Positions 7,516-16,862 of a DNA stretch of 50,621 nucleotides are shown one piece after another (position 1 is the first letter of the stretch; every line of letters starts with the position of its first letter). Origin of the DNA: Treponema sp. (lineage in GTDB: Bacteria > Spirochaetota > Spirochaetia > Treponematales > Treponemataceae); NCBI GenBank assembly GCA_017395545.1, contig JAFPUF010000088.1, positions 1 to 50,621 of the forward strand, given 5' to 3'. Below the pieces are notes generated by a model that worked only from the letters and a program-made list of their open reading frames with translations, was not told the origin of the DNA and did not search any database. Made by a program: the position numbers and the translations under genes.

Positions 7516-9024
7516 ATGCAGCAGTCACAGCAGAATCAAAAAGTCAGTCTCGACAATTCCAAAATAAAAATGGCAATCCGTGCGGGAATACCGCTCTCGA
7601 TTACCACATATACTTTGCCACGCGAAATGTCCGAGTATATGGAACAGGTTCTGTCTGCATTTTTAAATGAACTCGGCCAGCAGCACATGGAGAATTACCT
7701 CAAATACTGCCTCAACGAGCTTGTCACAAACGCAAAAAAAGCAAATACAAAGCGCATATTCTTCCGCGAAAAAAAACTCGACCTCTTCAATGACGACGAC
7801 TACGCCAGGGGAATGAAAAACTTCAAGGAAGAAACGCTCAATAACATCCGCTACTACCTTGGTCTTCAAAAACAGAGCGGTCTCTACGTAAAGCTCATCC
7901 TTCAAACCCGTAACAACCGCATCAAAATCGAAGTACGTAACAATTCAGAACTCACTTTCCGTGAATACAAGCGCATGCACGACAAACTAAGCCGCGCCCA
8001 GCAGTACACTTCTGTTGACCAGGCAATGAGCCAGATTATCGACCAGTCCGAAGGAGCGGGCTTAGGCATCATCATCATGATTCTTATGCTCGAAAAAATC
8101 GGCCTCACCGAAGAAAATTTCCAGATTCTGTGCGAAAACGGCGAAACAATCACGCGAATCATTCTTCCTATCAACGAAAAAACACAGCGCGAGCTCAACA
8201 GAGCTTCCCACGAATTCATCAAAATCATCAACAATCTGCCGCAGTTTCCGGAAAGCATCGTAAAAATCAACCGCCTTATCAACGACTCAAATTCAAAAAT
8301 CAGCCAGATTGCCATGGCTATTTCGAGCGATGTCGCCCTCACTGCCGATTTGCTCAAGCTTGTGAATTCCGTCACTTTTGCGCTCGCTTCTCCATGCCGC
8401 AGCATTGCCGACGCCGTAAAACTCATCGGAATCCGCGGAATCAAAAATCTGCTTCTTTCAGTCGGCTCTGAACAGCAGCTCAACGGTTTCGGCGGAAGTT
8501 CTGTCGCTCAAAAAGCAATCTGGACACATTCTTACAGGGTCGCTTTCTATTCTTACAACCTCGCAAGGAATTTCTGCGCAGGCGACAAAGAAATCATCGA
8601 CGATTCTTACGTCTGCGGTCTTCTTCACGACATCGGAAAACTCGTGTTCTCAGCCGTTCATAACGATTTCCTCGACTCAGTAAAAGAAATGACACACCAG
8701 CGCAACATCTCCGCAGATGTGTTTGAAAAACTCCTTGCAGGCGTTAATCACGGAGAAGTCGGAGCACTTATCGCCGAAAAATGGAACTTCCCTGACATCA
8801 TAATTTCCGTCATCCGTCATCACCACGAACCTGACATGGCACCTCCGGCAAACAAAAAACTCACTTCCCTCGTCTATCTTGCAGACATGCTGGCCCATTA
8901 CGAAACGCACGAAGTTGATTACTACCAGTTCGACCTCGACGTTCTCAAAATGTTCGGCATCGGAAGTGAAAAGCAGCTCAGCGTAATTTCCGCAAAACTT
9001 ACAGAAGCTTTCAAAGAAGAATAG
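7516..9024 (+). CDS. GHKL ATPase-like / HDOD-HD fusion signalling protein
   Basis: A 502-residue cytoplasmic signalling protein. Residues about 40-225 resemble a GHKL (histidine-kinase-type ATP-binding) fold: the N-box-like CLNELVTNAKKAN and a G-box-like SEGAGLGIIIMILML are both present, but no dimerisation/phosphoacceptor histidine segment is seen. Residues about 235-440 form an HDOD domain (FPESIVKINRLI, SSDVALTADLLKLVNS, IADAVKLIGIRGIKNLL) that still contains LLHDIGK and a later RHHHEPD, residues often lost in HDOD proteins. The combination suggests a nucleotide-responsive regulator, perhaps linked to second messengers. Pairing of an ATP-binding module with HDOD is known in environmental and spirochaete genomes, but the function is undefined. 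It is followed by a 209-base gap before the next gene. Confidence 0.8.
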   Translation: MQQSQQNQKVSLDNSKIKMAIRAGIPLSITTYTLPREMSEYMEQVLSAFLNELGQQHMENYLKYCLNELVTNAKKANTKRIFFREKKLDLFNDDDYARGMKNFKEETLNNIRYYLGLQKQSGLYVKLILQTRNNRIKIEVRNNSELTFREYKRMHDKLSRAQQYTSVDQAMSQIIDQSEGAGLGIIIMILMLEKIGLTEENFQILCENGETITRIILPINEKTQRELNRASHEFIKIINNLPQFPESIVKINRLINDSNSKISQIAMAISSDVALTADLLKLVNSVTFALASPCRSIADAVKLIGIRGIKNLLLSVGSEQQLNGFGGSSVAQKAIWTHSYRVAFYSYNLARNFCAGDKEIIDDSYVCGLLHDIGKLVFSAVHNDFLDSVKEMTHQRNISADVFEKLLAGVNHGEVGALIAEKWNFPDIIISVIRHHHEPDMAPPANKKLTSLVYLADMLAHYETHEVDYYQFDLDVLKMFGIGSEKQLSVISAKLTEAFKEE

Positions 9025-9233
9025 ACGGATCAAAAACGCCCCTTCCCCCAATTCACCAGGTCTAAGATTATCATAAATCTACAAAATCACATCAGAAATT
9101 TTCAAATAAAAGTATATTTTTTCTTTAAGCGAAGAATTATAATATCCGTACTTAAAATTCTTTTGAATTTTTTGTAACATAAGTACAGGTAGAAAGGTTC
9201 TATTTAAAAAAGAACTCTATGGAGGTATCCCCT

Positions 9234-9737
9234 ATGAAAAAAATTCTTGCAGCAGTCGCAGCAACATTCATGCTCTCAGCTTTCACTTTTGCAGAAGGCT
9301 ATATTTGTGGTAATGATCTTGAAAAAGGTCAGATCACAGAAGAAAAACAGGAAGAAGACGGCTTCGTTCTCTTTGGTTCTACTGAAAAAGCAATGGAAGT
9401 CAAAAAATGCGATACACGCACAGTCGGTGACGACACTTTCACACAGTGCATTTCTACAAAAGGTTCTGGTTCTGCAAAAAAAATGGAACGAATCGTAACA
9501 TTTCCAGTTAAAGCAGGCGAAACTGTAAAAATTCTCTGCAACAATTCTGGCTCAGGCTCACGACCTCTTCACCTTGTCAACATTGACACCGGAGACGAAG
9601 TAAAAGTTATCGCAGCCGGCAGCTACAAAGAAGGCGACGTTCACATCGACTCAACAAAAATTGATGTCGCTGGAACATACGGCGTTTACAGCACTTCCGG
9701 CGGTATGTACATCTACAAAATCGAAATCAACAAATAG
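9234..9737 (+). CDS. Small exported beta-rich protein
   Basis: A 167-residue secreted protein of unrecognised family. The ATG at 9234 is chosen because GGAGG lies eight bases upstream; a start at 9219 would add five residues before the signal peptide. Residues 1-20 are a clean signal peptide cut after TFAEG. The mature part has alternating beta segments and ends with a strand-turn pattern (KIDVAGTYGVYSTSGGMYIYKIEI) like the C-terminal strands of jelly-roll domains found attached to secreted pectinases. There are few cysteines. It has its own terminator and stands immediately upstream of the PL9 pectate lyase, so a carbohydrate-binding role is a reasonable guess. The 9025-9233 gap upstream has a TATAAT-like box near 9135 and a small GTTCT/AGAAC hairpin in the leader. 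Confidence 0.6.
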   Translation: MKKILAAVAATFMLSAFTFAEGYICGNDLEKGQITEEKQEEDGFVLFGSTEKAMEVKKCDTRTVGDDTFTQCISTKGSGSAKKMERIVTFPVKAGETVKILCNNSGSGSRPLHLVNIDTGDEVKVIAAGSYKEGDVHIDSTKIDVAGTYGVYSTSGGMYIYKIEINK

Positions 9738-9774
9738 CTTGTAATTTTTTGTTATAATATACGCAAATAAAAGG

Positions 9775-9802
9775 GGCAGACTTCTAAAGGTCTGCCTTTT
9801 TT
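9775..9802 (+). terminator. Rho-independent terminator after the small exported protein
   Basis: Stem GGCAGAC (9775-9781) with GTCTGCC (9790-9796), an eight-base loop, and six T (9797-9802). It separates the small exported protein from the PL9 lyase. Confidence 0.9.
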
Positions 9803-9853
9803 GTAATATTTGTGATATAATCTAAAATGACATTCATTTTAAGGAGAATCTGA

Positions 9854-12800
9854 ATGATGAAAAAATCACTCTTGAATCTTTTGTGTGTGTCAGCGCTCTC
9901 GCTTTTTACTGCAGCAGGGGCATTCGCTGACAAAAAACCATGGGCTGAAGTTGCGGCTCCGGTAATCACAAATGTTGAGCAGACCGGCCCGAACGAAATC
10001 AAGGTTTCGTTCAACAGCCTCACAAACAATGACGGAGCAGACAAAGGTTCTGTCGCTTACAAATCTGACACAGGTGCTTCCGGCAGCGAGGCTTACGGAA
10101 AAACCCGAAAAGAAGCAAAAGCAGTCACTTTTACCGTAAATAAATCAGGAATCTACACATTCACTGTTTATTCTGAGCGAAACGGCGAAAAAACAAAAAA
10201 AGCTTCAGAACCAGTAAATTTCACTTATACGCTTCCGCTCGTAAAAAGCGCAGTTATGGTCCGAAACCTCGGTCAGGGCAAAATGAAAGTCACCTGGTCT
10301 CCAGTCCCGGAAGCAGAAGGCTATATTCTTTCATACACTGATGCCGCAAAAAAAACTGTGGAACTTCCTCAGACAAAATCATTTTCTGCAGAAGTAACAC
10401 TTCCGGTCGGAACTCTTTCTGACTACATCGTTACGGCCGTCCGCGGAAACGACAAAACTCCTTCTGACACAATCAAAAAAACAGCCCGCGCAGAAACAGA
10501 GCGCATCTGGGAATTCACCGAGTTCGGAACTTCTACAAACCCGAAACGCAACAATTTCCAGCTTCTTGACTCAGACAACCTCAAGGTTAAGGTTAATTCC
10601 TGCACATTCGACCCGAAAACAGGCAACATCATCGATAAGGGCGGAAAATTCGAAACATTCTTCGATGGAATTTCTTTCTACTACACCGAGCTCGATCCTA
10701 AAAAAGAGAACTTCGAACTTACAGCAACAGTAACAGTTGACTACCACAACCCGATGGCAGACGGTCAGGAAGGTTTTGGTCTTCTTGCAATCGACCGCCT
10801 CGGAATTGACGGTGAACCTATGGTTATCGCCTACAACAACTCGGCAGGCGTTATCTCAAGAAAATTCACAACCCATGTTAACGGCGTCAAAAAGGAAATC
10901 AAAGACGGTCTTGGCTCACGCTTCGTTTCCGGAATCACTGACGCAATCATCGACGAAGGTGACGCTGCGATTTCCCAGAAGTGTTCAAGCGTCGGACGCG
11001 CTTTCAGCTACGACCAGGCTTCTGACGCAATCAAAACAGGCGACGTCTACAGAATCACCCTCAAAAAAGACAATACCGGTTACCACGCAATCTACAAGCG
11101 TGCAATCAAATCTGAAGATACTGTCGAAGAATACATAATGTACGACAACGAAAACGAAAAGCTTACTCAGCTCGACAAAGACCATATTTATGTAGGTTTT
11201 GCCGTCGCCCGCGGATGTAACGCTACTTTCAGCGATGTCGTTTTCAATGTCACTGACCCGAAAAAAGATCCTCCGGCAATTCCTGAGCCTCCTGAGCTTG
11301 TTCCTCTTGACACAAACATTGACTGTCCTGTCACCTGGTACGACAACAAATATCCTTTTGTGTTCACATCAAATGCACAGGGAACAATTCATATCGAAGA
11401 CAACAACGGAAAAGTCTATGTTAAGGCTGACAAAGTTAAAGCCGGTGAAGATTACAAAAAAATCCTCAAGCTTAAACTTGAAAATGGCCGTGGTCTTACA
11501 GACTTTATCGTAACTTTCGATCCTGAGGACGGATGGCGCCCGGGCAAAAAACAGGTTATCGCACAGTTCAACTCAAACCTCGATGTTAATGACTACCAGG
11601 AAGATTACAAGCCGATCAAGCTCATGCATTCTGTTACAGTCGTTGGCTTCAAAGGCAAGGAACTTCATGTTGCACAGAACGGCGACATTTTCGGAACCGG
11701 TGCAAAAGACAGCCCGATTGACCTTAAATCTGCAATTCAGTATGCAAAACCAGGCCAGACAATTCTTCTTGCTCCTGGAAAATACTACCCGACAGGAAGT
11801 CTGTGGATCGAACGCGGAAATGACGGTACCGCAAAGGCACGCAAAGTTCTCAAGTCTGAAGACCCGAACAACCGCGCAATTCTTGATTACAGCACATCAA
11901 AAGCAACAGTCTCTGCATTCAATCTCTACGGAAGTTACTGGACAATCGAAAATATCGATATCACAGGAACACCGGACGACTGCAAGGCCCTTCAGATTGC
12001 AGGAAACTACAACGAAATCCGCATGGTCGACACTTACCTCAACCATGACACCGGCATTCAGATTGCAGGACGGGCAAAAGAGCCGCCAAGCAAATGGCCG
12101 CACCACAACCTCATTTACGGATGTGAATCATTCGGAAACGCTGACCCGGCTCAGAACAACGCCGACGGCTTCGCTTCAAAACTCACATCAGGAGAAGGAA
12201 ACGTATTCCGAAACTGTGTAGCCCATCACAACGTAGATGACGGATGGGACTTGTACGCAAAAATCGAAACCGGTCCAATCGGAGCAGTTATTCTCGACAA
12301 CTGTATCGCTTACAACAACGGACGCAAAATCGACAACACAGGTAAAGGTGACGGAAACGGATTCAAACTTGGTGGTGACGGTATCGCCGTTAAACACATC
12401 ATCCGGAACTCAGTTTCTTTCAACAACGATTTGAACGGCATCACGACAAACTCTAACCCAGCCCTCATCGTTGAGAACTGTACTCTGTATGGCAACAAAG
12501 CAACAAACCTTAACCTCTACGGAAAAGGCGATGCAAAGAAATATCCAAGAACTGCAACTGCAACAGGCGTTCTTTCTGCAGCTGGAAACGGCCGTGACCA
12601 GTTCGATGATACAAAAGACCCTGATATGGCGAAACGCCTTGCATCAGATTCAAACTTCTTCTTCAACGGAGCAGAAGCTGTAAACAAGAGCGGAGCAAAA
12701 CTCGGAAAAGACGCTTTCGTAAGTGTTGATTTCAGCAGTATTGAGATGGGTATCCAGGAAGACGGAAAAACCTTCAACCGAATCCCGCGCGACGCAAACG

Positions 12801-12901
12801 GTGTGTTTGATCTGGGCGACCTTTTCAAACTGACGGACAAAGTTCCAGCCGGTGTTGGTGCTGATTACAACCACAAAGCCCGCGTAAGCGACGCAAAATA
12901 A
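9854..12901 (+). CDS. Secreted multidomain pectate lyase, family PL9
   Basis: A 1015-residue secreted enzyme that would cleave polygalacturonate by beta-elimination. A signal peptide (1-25) is followed by two fibronectin-III-like domains (about 35-210), a jelly-roll/LamG-like module (about 215-475), a beta linker domain (about 485-600) and a right-handed beta-helix (about 603-1000). The helix contains the family PL9 block NNADGFASKLTSGEGN, then CVAHHNVDDGWDLYAK and ETGPIGAV, which are the strongly conserved calcium-site and catalytic-Lys region of Pel9A-type lyases. Repeated Asn-ladder turns such as NCTLYGNKAT support the beta-helix. The start at 9854 has AAGGAG seven bases upstream. The terminator at 12951-13010 follows. 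Exo- versus endo-action cannot be decided. Confidence 0.9.
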   Translation: MMKKSLLNLLCVSALSLFTAAGAFADKKPWAEVAAPVITNVEQTGPNEIKVSFNSLTNNDGADKGSVAYKSDTGASGSEAYGKTRKEAKAVTFTVNKSGIYTFTVYSERNGEKTKKASEPVNFTYTLPLVKSAVMVRNLGQGKMKVTWSPVPEAEGYILSYTDAAKKTVELPQTKSFSAEVTLPVGTLSDYIVTAVRGNDKTPSDTIKKTARAETERIWEFTEFGTSTNPKRNNFQLLDSDNLKVKVNSCTFDPKTGNIIDKGGKFETFFDGISFYYTELDPKKENFELTATVTVDYHNPMADGQEGFGLLAIDRLGIDGEPMVIAYNNSAGVISRKFTTHVNGVKKEIKDGLGSRFVSGITDAIIDEGDAAISQKCSSVGRAFSYDQASDAIKTGDVYRITLKKDNTGYHAIYKRAIKSEDTVEEYIMYDNENEKLTQLDKDHIYVGFAVARGCNATFSDVVFNVTDPKKDPPAIPEPPELVPLDTNIDCPVTWYDNKYPFVFTSNAQGTIHIEDNNGKVYVKADKVKAGEDYKKILKLKLENGRGLTDFIVTFDPEDGWRPGKKQVIAQFNSNLDVNDYQEDYKPIKLMHSVTVVGFKGKELHVAQNGDIFGTGAKDSPIDLKSAIQYAKPGQTILLAPGKYYPTGSLWIERGNDGTAKARKVLKSEDPNNRAILDYSTSKATVSAFNLYGSYWTIENIDITGTPDDCKALQIAGNYNEIRMVDTYLNHDTGIQIAGRAKEPPSKWPHHNLIYGCESFGNADPAQNNADGFASKLTSGEGNVFRNCVAHHNVDDGWDLYAKIETGPIGAVILDNCIAYNNGRKIDNTGKGDGNGFKLGGDGIAVKHIIRNSVSFNNDLNGITTNSNPALIVENCTLYGNKATNLNLYGKGDAKKYPRTATATGVLSAAGNGRDQFDDTKDPDMAKRLASDSNFFFNGAEAVNKSGAKLGKDAFVSVDFSSIEMGIQEDGKTFNRIPRDANGVFDLGDLFKLTDKVPAGVGADYNHKARVSDAK

Positions 12902-12950
12902 TTCAAATTTTCGGGAACTAAAAAGTTTCCGAAAAGTCTTTATCAAATAA

Positions 12951-13010
12951 AAAGACCGTCCTGAACCTGAAGTGTGAAAGAAATGCACTTCAACCAGGGC
13001 GGTCTTTTTT
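12951..13010. terminator. Bidirectional terminator between PL9 lyase and glgX
   Basis: AAAGACCGTCCTG with CAGGGCGGTCTTT (one mismatch) encloses a second inner stem, CTGAAGTG with CACTTCA. T runs occur on the plus exit side (TTTTTT to 13010) and A runs on the other side. It serves the convergent PL9 and glgX genes. Confidence 0.85.
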
Positions 13011-13054
13011 GTTCTTCTTATCAACGGGAAGCAGCACTTCCTCAGAGCTGGCTG

Positions 13055-15154
13055 TTACTTTCCGATTAAAACAAGAATGCTGTTCGCAAACAGAACGTAA
13101 TGCTTTTGAGAATTCAGTTCTTCTTCATTTCCAAGCAGAATTCCCGTTTTATTGTCAATCGAAGTGTCAATCGTGCGGTACCATTTTCGACCGCTTGACG
13201 GTGACGGAATTGTAATCGTAATATCGTGAATGTCCATATTCATCGCGACAAAAAAGTCATTGTCATCACTTTTTAGCCCTGACGCCTTTCCGCCCAGACG
13301 GAATGCAAGGAAATGGTTCATTTTTTTCCAGTCGGGAACAGTTCCGTCATAGTTAAACCAGGTTATATCCGGTGGCTCGCTGAAAAGACTTGTCGAAACC
13401 CCGCCGAAAAAATTTCTCCTGTGGAAAACCGGATGCTGGTTCCGCAGTGCAATCAGGTTCTGAACGAAATCAAGCATTTGCGCATTATTCGTGACATCTT
13501 CCCAGTTGAACCAGGAGATTTCGTTATCCTGGCAGTATGCATTGTTATTTCCGCCCTGGGTTCTCCGGACTTCATCACCCGCTACAAACATCGGGACTCC
13601 CTGAGAAATCAATAGAGTCGTAAAGAAATTTCGGATTTTCTGGGCACGAATGCTTTCAATCTTGGGATTTACTGTAGGTCCTTCAAAACCGTGATTATAG
13701 CTGAGATTGTTGTCGTTTCCGTCGCGGTTTTCTTCGCCGTTTTCCTCGTTATGCTTGTGGTTGTATGTTACAAGGTCATTGAGCGTAAAACCGTCGTGTG
13801 CAGTTACGAAATTGATTGAATTAACAGGGCCGCGTCCGCTCAGTGCATAAAGATCGTTGCTGCCTGCAATTCTTGTAGCCGCCTCGTTTGCGACAAATTC
13901 ATCACCGCGGATAAAACGCCGGATTCCGTCTCGATAGTGGTCGTTCCATTCGCACCATCTTCCGCCGGGGAAATTTCCAATCTGGTAAGCACCGCCGCAA
14001 TCCCATGGTTCTGCGATGATTTTTGTGTTGCGGAGAATTGAGTCTTCTGAAATACGCTTTGTAAGAGGCGCAATGTCAGAAGGACAGCCTTTTTCATCAC
14101 GGGTAAGCTCGCTCGCAAGGTCAAAGCGGAAACCGTCAACATGCATTTCAAGAACCCAGTAATGAAGACAGTCGATGATAAAATCCTGTACGACCGGATG
14201 ATTTGCATTCACGGCATTTCCACAGCCTGAATAGTTCATGTAGTATTCTTTATGGTCGCTCACAAGATGGTAGAAAATTTTGTTGTCAAAACCACGGAAA
14301 TTCAACGCTATACCGTTTTCGTTTCCCTCTGCTGTATGATTGAAAACTACATCAAGGAGAACTTCGATTCCGGCGTTATGAAGCGCCTTTACCATATCCT
14401 TGAACTCACGCACACATCCGCCCGGAGTTCTGTCACTTGAGTATGAGCATTTAGGAGCGAAGAACCCGATTGTGCTGTAACCCCAGAAATTTTTCAATCG
14501 GGCGCCGGTTCTCGGATTTACATTTGTGTTTTCGTACTCGTCGAATTCCATTACAGGAAGAAGCTCGACGGCAGAAATGCCAAGCGACTGAAGATAAGGG
14601 ATTTTTTCGATTACACCACGGTAGGTTCCGGGATGTTCGACTCCTGAAGAAGGAGATGCCGTAAATCCCTTTACGTGCATTTCGTAAATAATGGATTTTT
14701 CCAGTGGAATTTCAAGCGGCTTGTCGTCTCCCCAGTCATAATCATCGCTATCGACTATTACGCATTTCGGGAAGCGCTCCATGTTCTTGTCCTTGCTGTT
14801 GTGCATGTACTTAAAAACAGAGCCTTCCGAAAAAGCTTTTGCACGCGGATCAAAAAGAGGCTGTGTCTTATCAAAACGATGGCCACGGCTCGGTGCAAAA
14901 GGCCCGTCTACCCGGTAAAGATACAGATCACCGGCTTTCAATCCCTCGACAAAAACATGCCATAAATCACCAGTTTTGTTAGTTTCTGGATTTAACTCAA
15001 TCGTATGATAAGGTTCTGCGTCCTCTGCGGATGAATATAAATCGAGAAAAACTTTTTTGGCATTCCGGCTGAACACCGTAAAATAAACGCCTTCAGAAGT
15101 GACTTTAGTTCCAAGCCTGACGGCTTTGCCTGTTGAAACCCGAATAGAATCCAT
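13055..15154 (-). CDS. glgX: Glycogen debranching enzyme (GH13, GlgX type)
   Basis: Cytoplasmic GH13 enzyme of 699 residues that hydrolyses alpha-1,6 branches of glycogen limit dextrins. The N-terminus is a CBM48-like domain (GVYFTVFSRNAKKVFLDLY, LYLYRVDGPFAPSRGHRFD). The catalytic barrel shows LLDVVFNHTAEG, the nucleophile region GFRFDLASELTRD, the acid in KIIAEPWDCGG and FVTAHDGFTLNDLV. The start aligns with the normal beginning of GlgX proteins, so the ATG at 15154 is probably correct even though there is no ribosome site; instead a TATAAT box lies eight bases upstream. It stands alone, convergent with the PL9 gene and divergent from the GH28 gene. Confidence 0.93.
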   Translation of the reverse strand: MDSIRVSTGKAVRLGTKVTSEGVYFTVFSRNAKKVFLDLYSSAEDAEPYHTIELNPETNKTGDLWHVFVEGLKAGDLYLYRVDGPFAPSRGHRFDKTQPLFDPRAKAFSEGSVFKYMHNSKDKNMERFPKCVIVDSDDYDWGDDKPLEIPLEKSIIYEMHVKGFTASPSSGVEHPGTYRGVIEKIPYLQSLGISAVELLPVMEFDEYENTNVNPRTGARLKNFWGYSTIGFFAPKCSYSSDRTPGGCVREFKDMVKALHNAGIEVLLDVVFNHTAEGNENGIALNFRGFDNKIFYHLVSDHKEYYMNYSGCGNAVNANHPVVQDFIIDCLHYWVLEMHVDGFRFDLASELTRDEKGCPSDIAPLTKRISEDSILRNTKIIAEPWDCGGAYQIGNFPGGRWCEWNDHYRDGIRRFIRGDEFVANEAATRIAGSNDLYALSGRGPVNSINFVTAHDGFTLNDLVTYNHKHNEENGEENRDGNDNNLSYNHGFEGPTVNPKIESIRAQKIRNFFTTLLISQGVPMFVAGDEVRRTQGGNNNAYCQDNEISWFNWEDVTNNAQMLDFVQNLIALRNQHPVFHRRNFFGGVSTSLFSEPPDITWFNYDGTVPDWKKMNHFLAFRLGGKASGLKSDDNDFFVAMNMDIHDITITIPSPSSGRKWYRTIDTSIDNKTGILLGNEEELNSQKHYVLFANSILVLIGK

Positions 15155-15162
15155 AATGTAAA

Positions 15163-15191
15163 ATTATAACACACGCATATCAGAATTTAAA
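15163..15191 (-). promoter_or_regulatory. glgX promoter, probable leaderless transcript
   Basis: On the minus strand TATAAT (15168-15163) lies eight bases before the glgX ATG, with TTTAAA (15191-15186, four of six matches to TTGACA) at a 17-base spacing. No Shine-Dalgarno sequence fits between, so transcription should begin at or next to the ATG. Confidence 0.55.
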
Positions 15192-15366
15192 GATAATTGT
15201 AAGGAAAACCGAAACTTGAATTATCAGGACAGACATATATTTTTCAATATAGAAGTCTATAAAATACAAATTTATATCAAAATTCTGTCTTTTATAAGGA
15301 CAAAAATTAATATAATGTTACAATGAAAAAAATATGGTCGTCTCACGGACGGCTTAAGGAACTATT

Positions 15367-16722
15367 ATGACAGAGATTAATATCAAAGATTTTGGCGGAA
15401 AAGGTGACGGAGTCTTTGACAATACAAATTCTTTTAAGGCTGCATTTGAAGAACTGGCAAAAAACAATGGCGGGAAGCTCATCGTTGAAGAAGGAACATG
15501 GCTTACAGGTCCGATTGATTTAATCAGCAACTCAACTCTGGAACTCAAAGAAGGTGCTGAACTTTCTTTCATTACGGATCCAAATGCATATCCGCCGGCT
15601 TTCACCCGCTGGGAAGGTGTCGAGTGTTACGCAATGCACGCTCTTCTTCGGGCCGCAGATGCAAAAAACGTAAAAGTCACAGGTAAAGGCACAATCAACG
15701 GAAACGGAAATGCCTGGTGGGAACTTAAAAAAGCAAAAAAAGATGCCGGACAAACCCGCCCGGTCGAGTCTTATGAGCTTGCACTTGCAAAAATGAACCC
15801 TGGTTATGAAAATCAGGCTGGTGGCGGTGGTGGCCGTGAGACTCAGTTCTTGCGCCCATGTCTTGTTGAATTCATCAACTGTCAGGGTGTCACTCTCGAA
15901 GGCGTTTCAATCAAAAATTCTCCTTTCTGGACTGTTCATCCGCTTTATGTCGATGACCTCACTCTTCAGAACCTCAAAATCGAAAACCCGTATTCTGCAC
16001 CGAACACAGACGGAATCGATGTTGACTCATGCACAAATGTTAAAATTTTGAACTGCTATGTCGCTGTCGGCGATGACGGAATCTGTCTCAAATCTGGATC
16101 AGGTCCGGACGGAATCCGAGTCAACAAACCGACTGTAAATGTCACAATCAAAGACTGCACTGTTCGTTTCGCACATGGCGGAATCGTTCTCGGTTCAGAA
16201 ACTGCCGCAGGTATTCAGCATGTTCACGCTGAGAACTGTGATTTGAGCGGAACCGACCGTGGAATCCGAATCAAGAGCCGGCGTGGACGAGGCGGAGACC
16301 TTTACGACATCGAGCTTAAAAATCTCGTGATGGATGACACTCTCTGCCCAATCGCAATGAATATGTACTACAAATGCGGAATCACCGATACACAGTCTCC
16401 GCTCTTCTCTCTCGAAAAACAGCCTGTCACAAGCGAAACTCCGCGCATCCACAATGTAAAAATCATCGGTTGTACTGGCAAAAACTGCAAGGCGAGCGCA
16501 GGCTTCATCGTGGGGCTGCCCGAAATGCCAATCGACAACCTTGAAATCCGTGACTGCCACTTCACGACGGACGAATCTTCTGACCGCTCTCCAATGGAAA
16601 GCGATATGTTCTACGGCTTACCGGAAGTTACCGTAAAGAGTTTCCGAGTGCGAAATGCACCTGGGGCTAAGTTCGAAAATGTAAAAATCGACGGACCAAA
16701 AGAGACATTTATCTACGAATAA
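15367..16722 (+). CDS. Polygalacturonase, GH28, no signal peptide
   Basis: A 451-residue right-handed beta-helix hydrolase that would split galacturonate residues from pectin oligomers. The four GH28 motifs are present: NTDGIDVDS (first catalytic Asp), GDDGICLKSG (the Asp pair), AHGGIVLGSE (His region, a GHG variant) and RGIRIKSRRGRGG (the RIK motif). The N-terminus begins EINIKDFGGKGDG, the usual start of the fold, and there is no signal peptide. I infer a cytoplasmic exo-acting enzyme working on imported oligogalacturonides. The RIK-to-C-terminal part matches exo-polygalacturonosidase-like members better than plant or fungal endo-enzymes. AAGGAA lies eight bases upstream of the ATG, and a TATAAT at 15311-15316 would give a leader of about 45 bases. 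Confidence 0.92.
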   Translation: MTEINIKDFGGKGDGVFDNTNSFKAAFEELAKNNGGKLIVEEGTWLTGPIDLISNSTLELKEGAELSFITDPNAYPPAFTRWEGVECYAMHALLRAADAKNVKVTGKGTINGNGNAWWELKKAKKDAGQTRPVESYELALAKMNPGYENQAGGGGGRETQFLRPCLVEFINCQGVTLEGVSIKNSPFWTVHPLYVDDLTLQNLKIENPYSAPNTDGIDVDSCTNVKILNCYVAVGDDGICLKSGSGPDGIRVNKPTVNVTIKDCTVRFAHGGIVLGSETAAGIQHVHAENCDLSGTDRGIRIKSRRGRGGDLYDIELKNLVMDDTLCPIAMNMYYKCGITDTQSPLFSLEKQPVTSETPRIHNVKIIGCTGKNCKASAGFIVGLPEMPIDNLEIRDCHFTTDESSDRSPMESDMFYGLPEVTVKSFRVRNAPGAKFENVKIDGPKETFIYE

Positions 16723-16760
16723 TTCTTTTTGCGGTCTGATAAACAGATTATTTTAGAATA

Positions 16761-16818
16761 AAGAAAGCCGGAGAACGCTATGAAGTACGCTTCAACAGAC
16801 GCTCACCGGCTTTCTTTT
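16761..16818. terminator. Bidirectional terminator between GH28 and methyltransferase genes
   Basis: AAGAAAGCCGG (16761-16771) pairs with CCGGCTTTCTT (16806-16816) around an inner, less regular CGCT-containing stem. It lies between two convergent genes. Confidence 0.8.
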
Positions 16819-16862
16819 GTTATACCCCGCTCCGAAGGATGGAGCTCATTTTTAGAACAAGT

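Noticed and set aside
11583..12221. 212-codon plus-strand frame inside the PL9 gene
   Set aside because: Shifted-frame shadow rich in Thr, Ser and Gln; the PL9 frame carries all family motifs.
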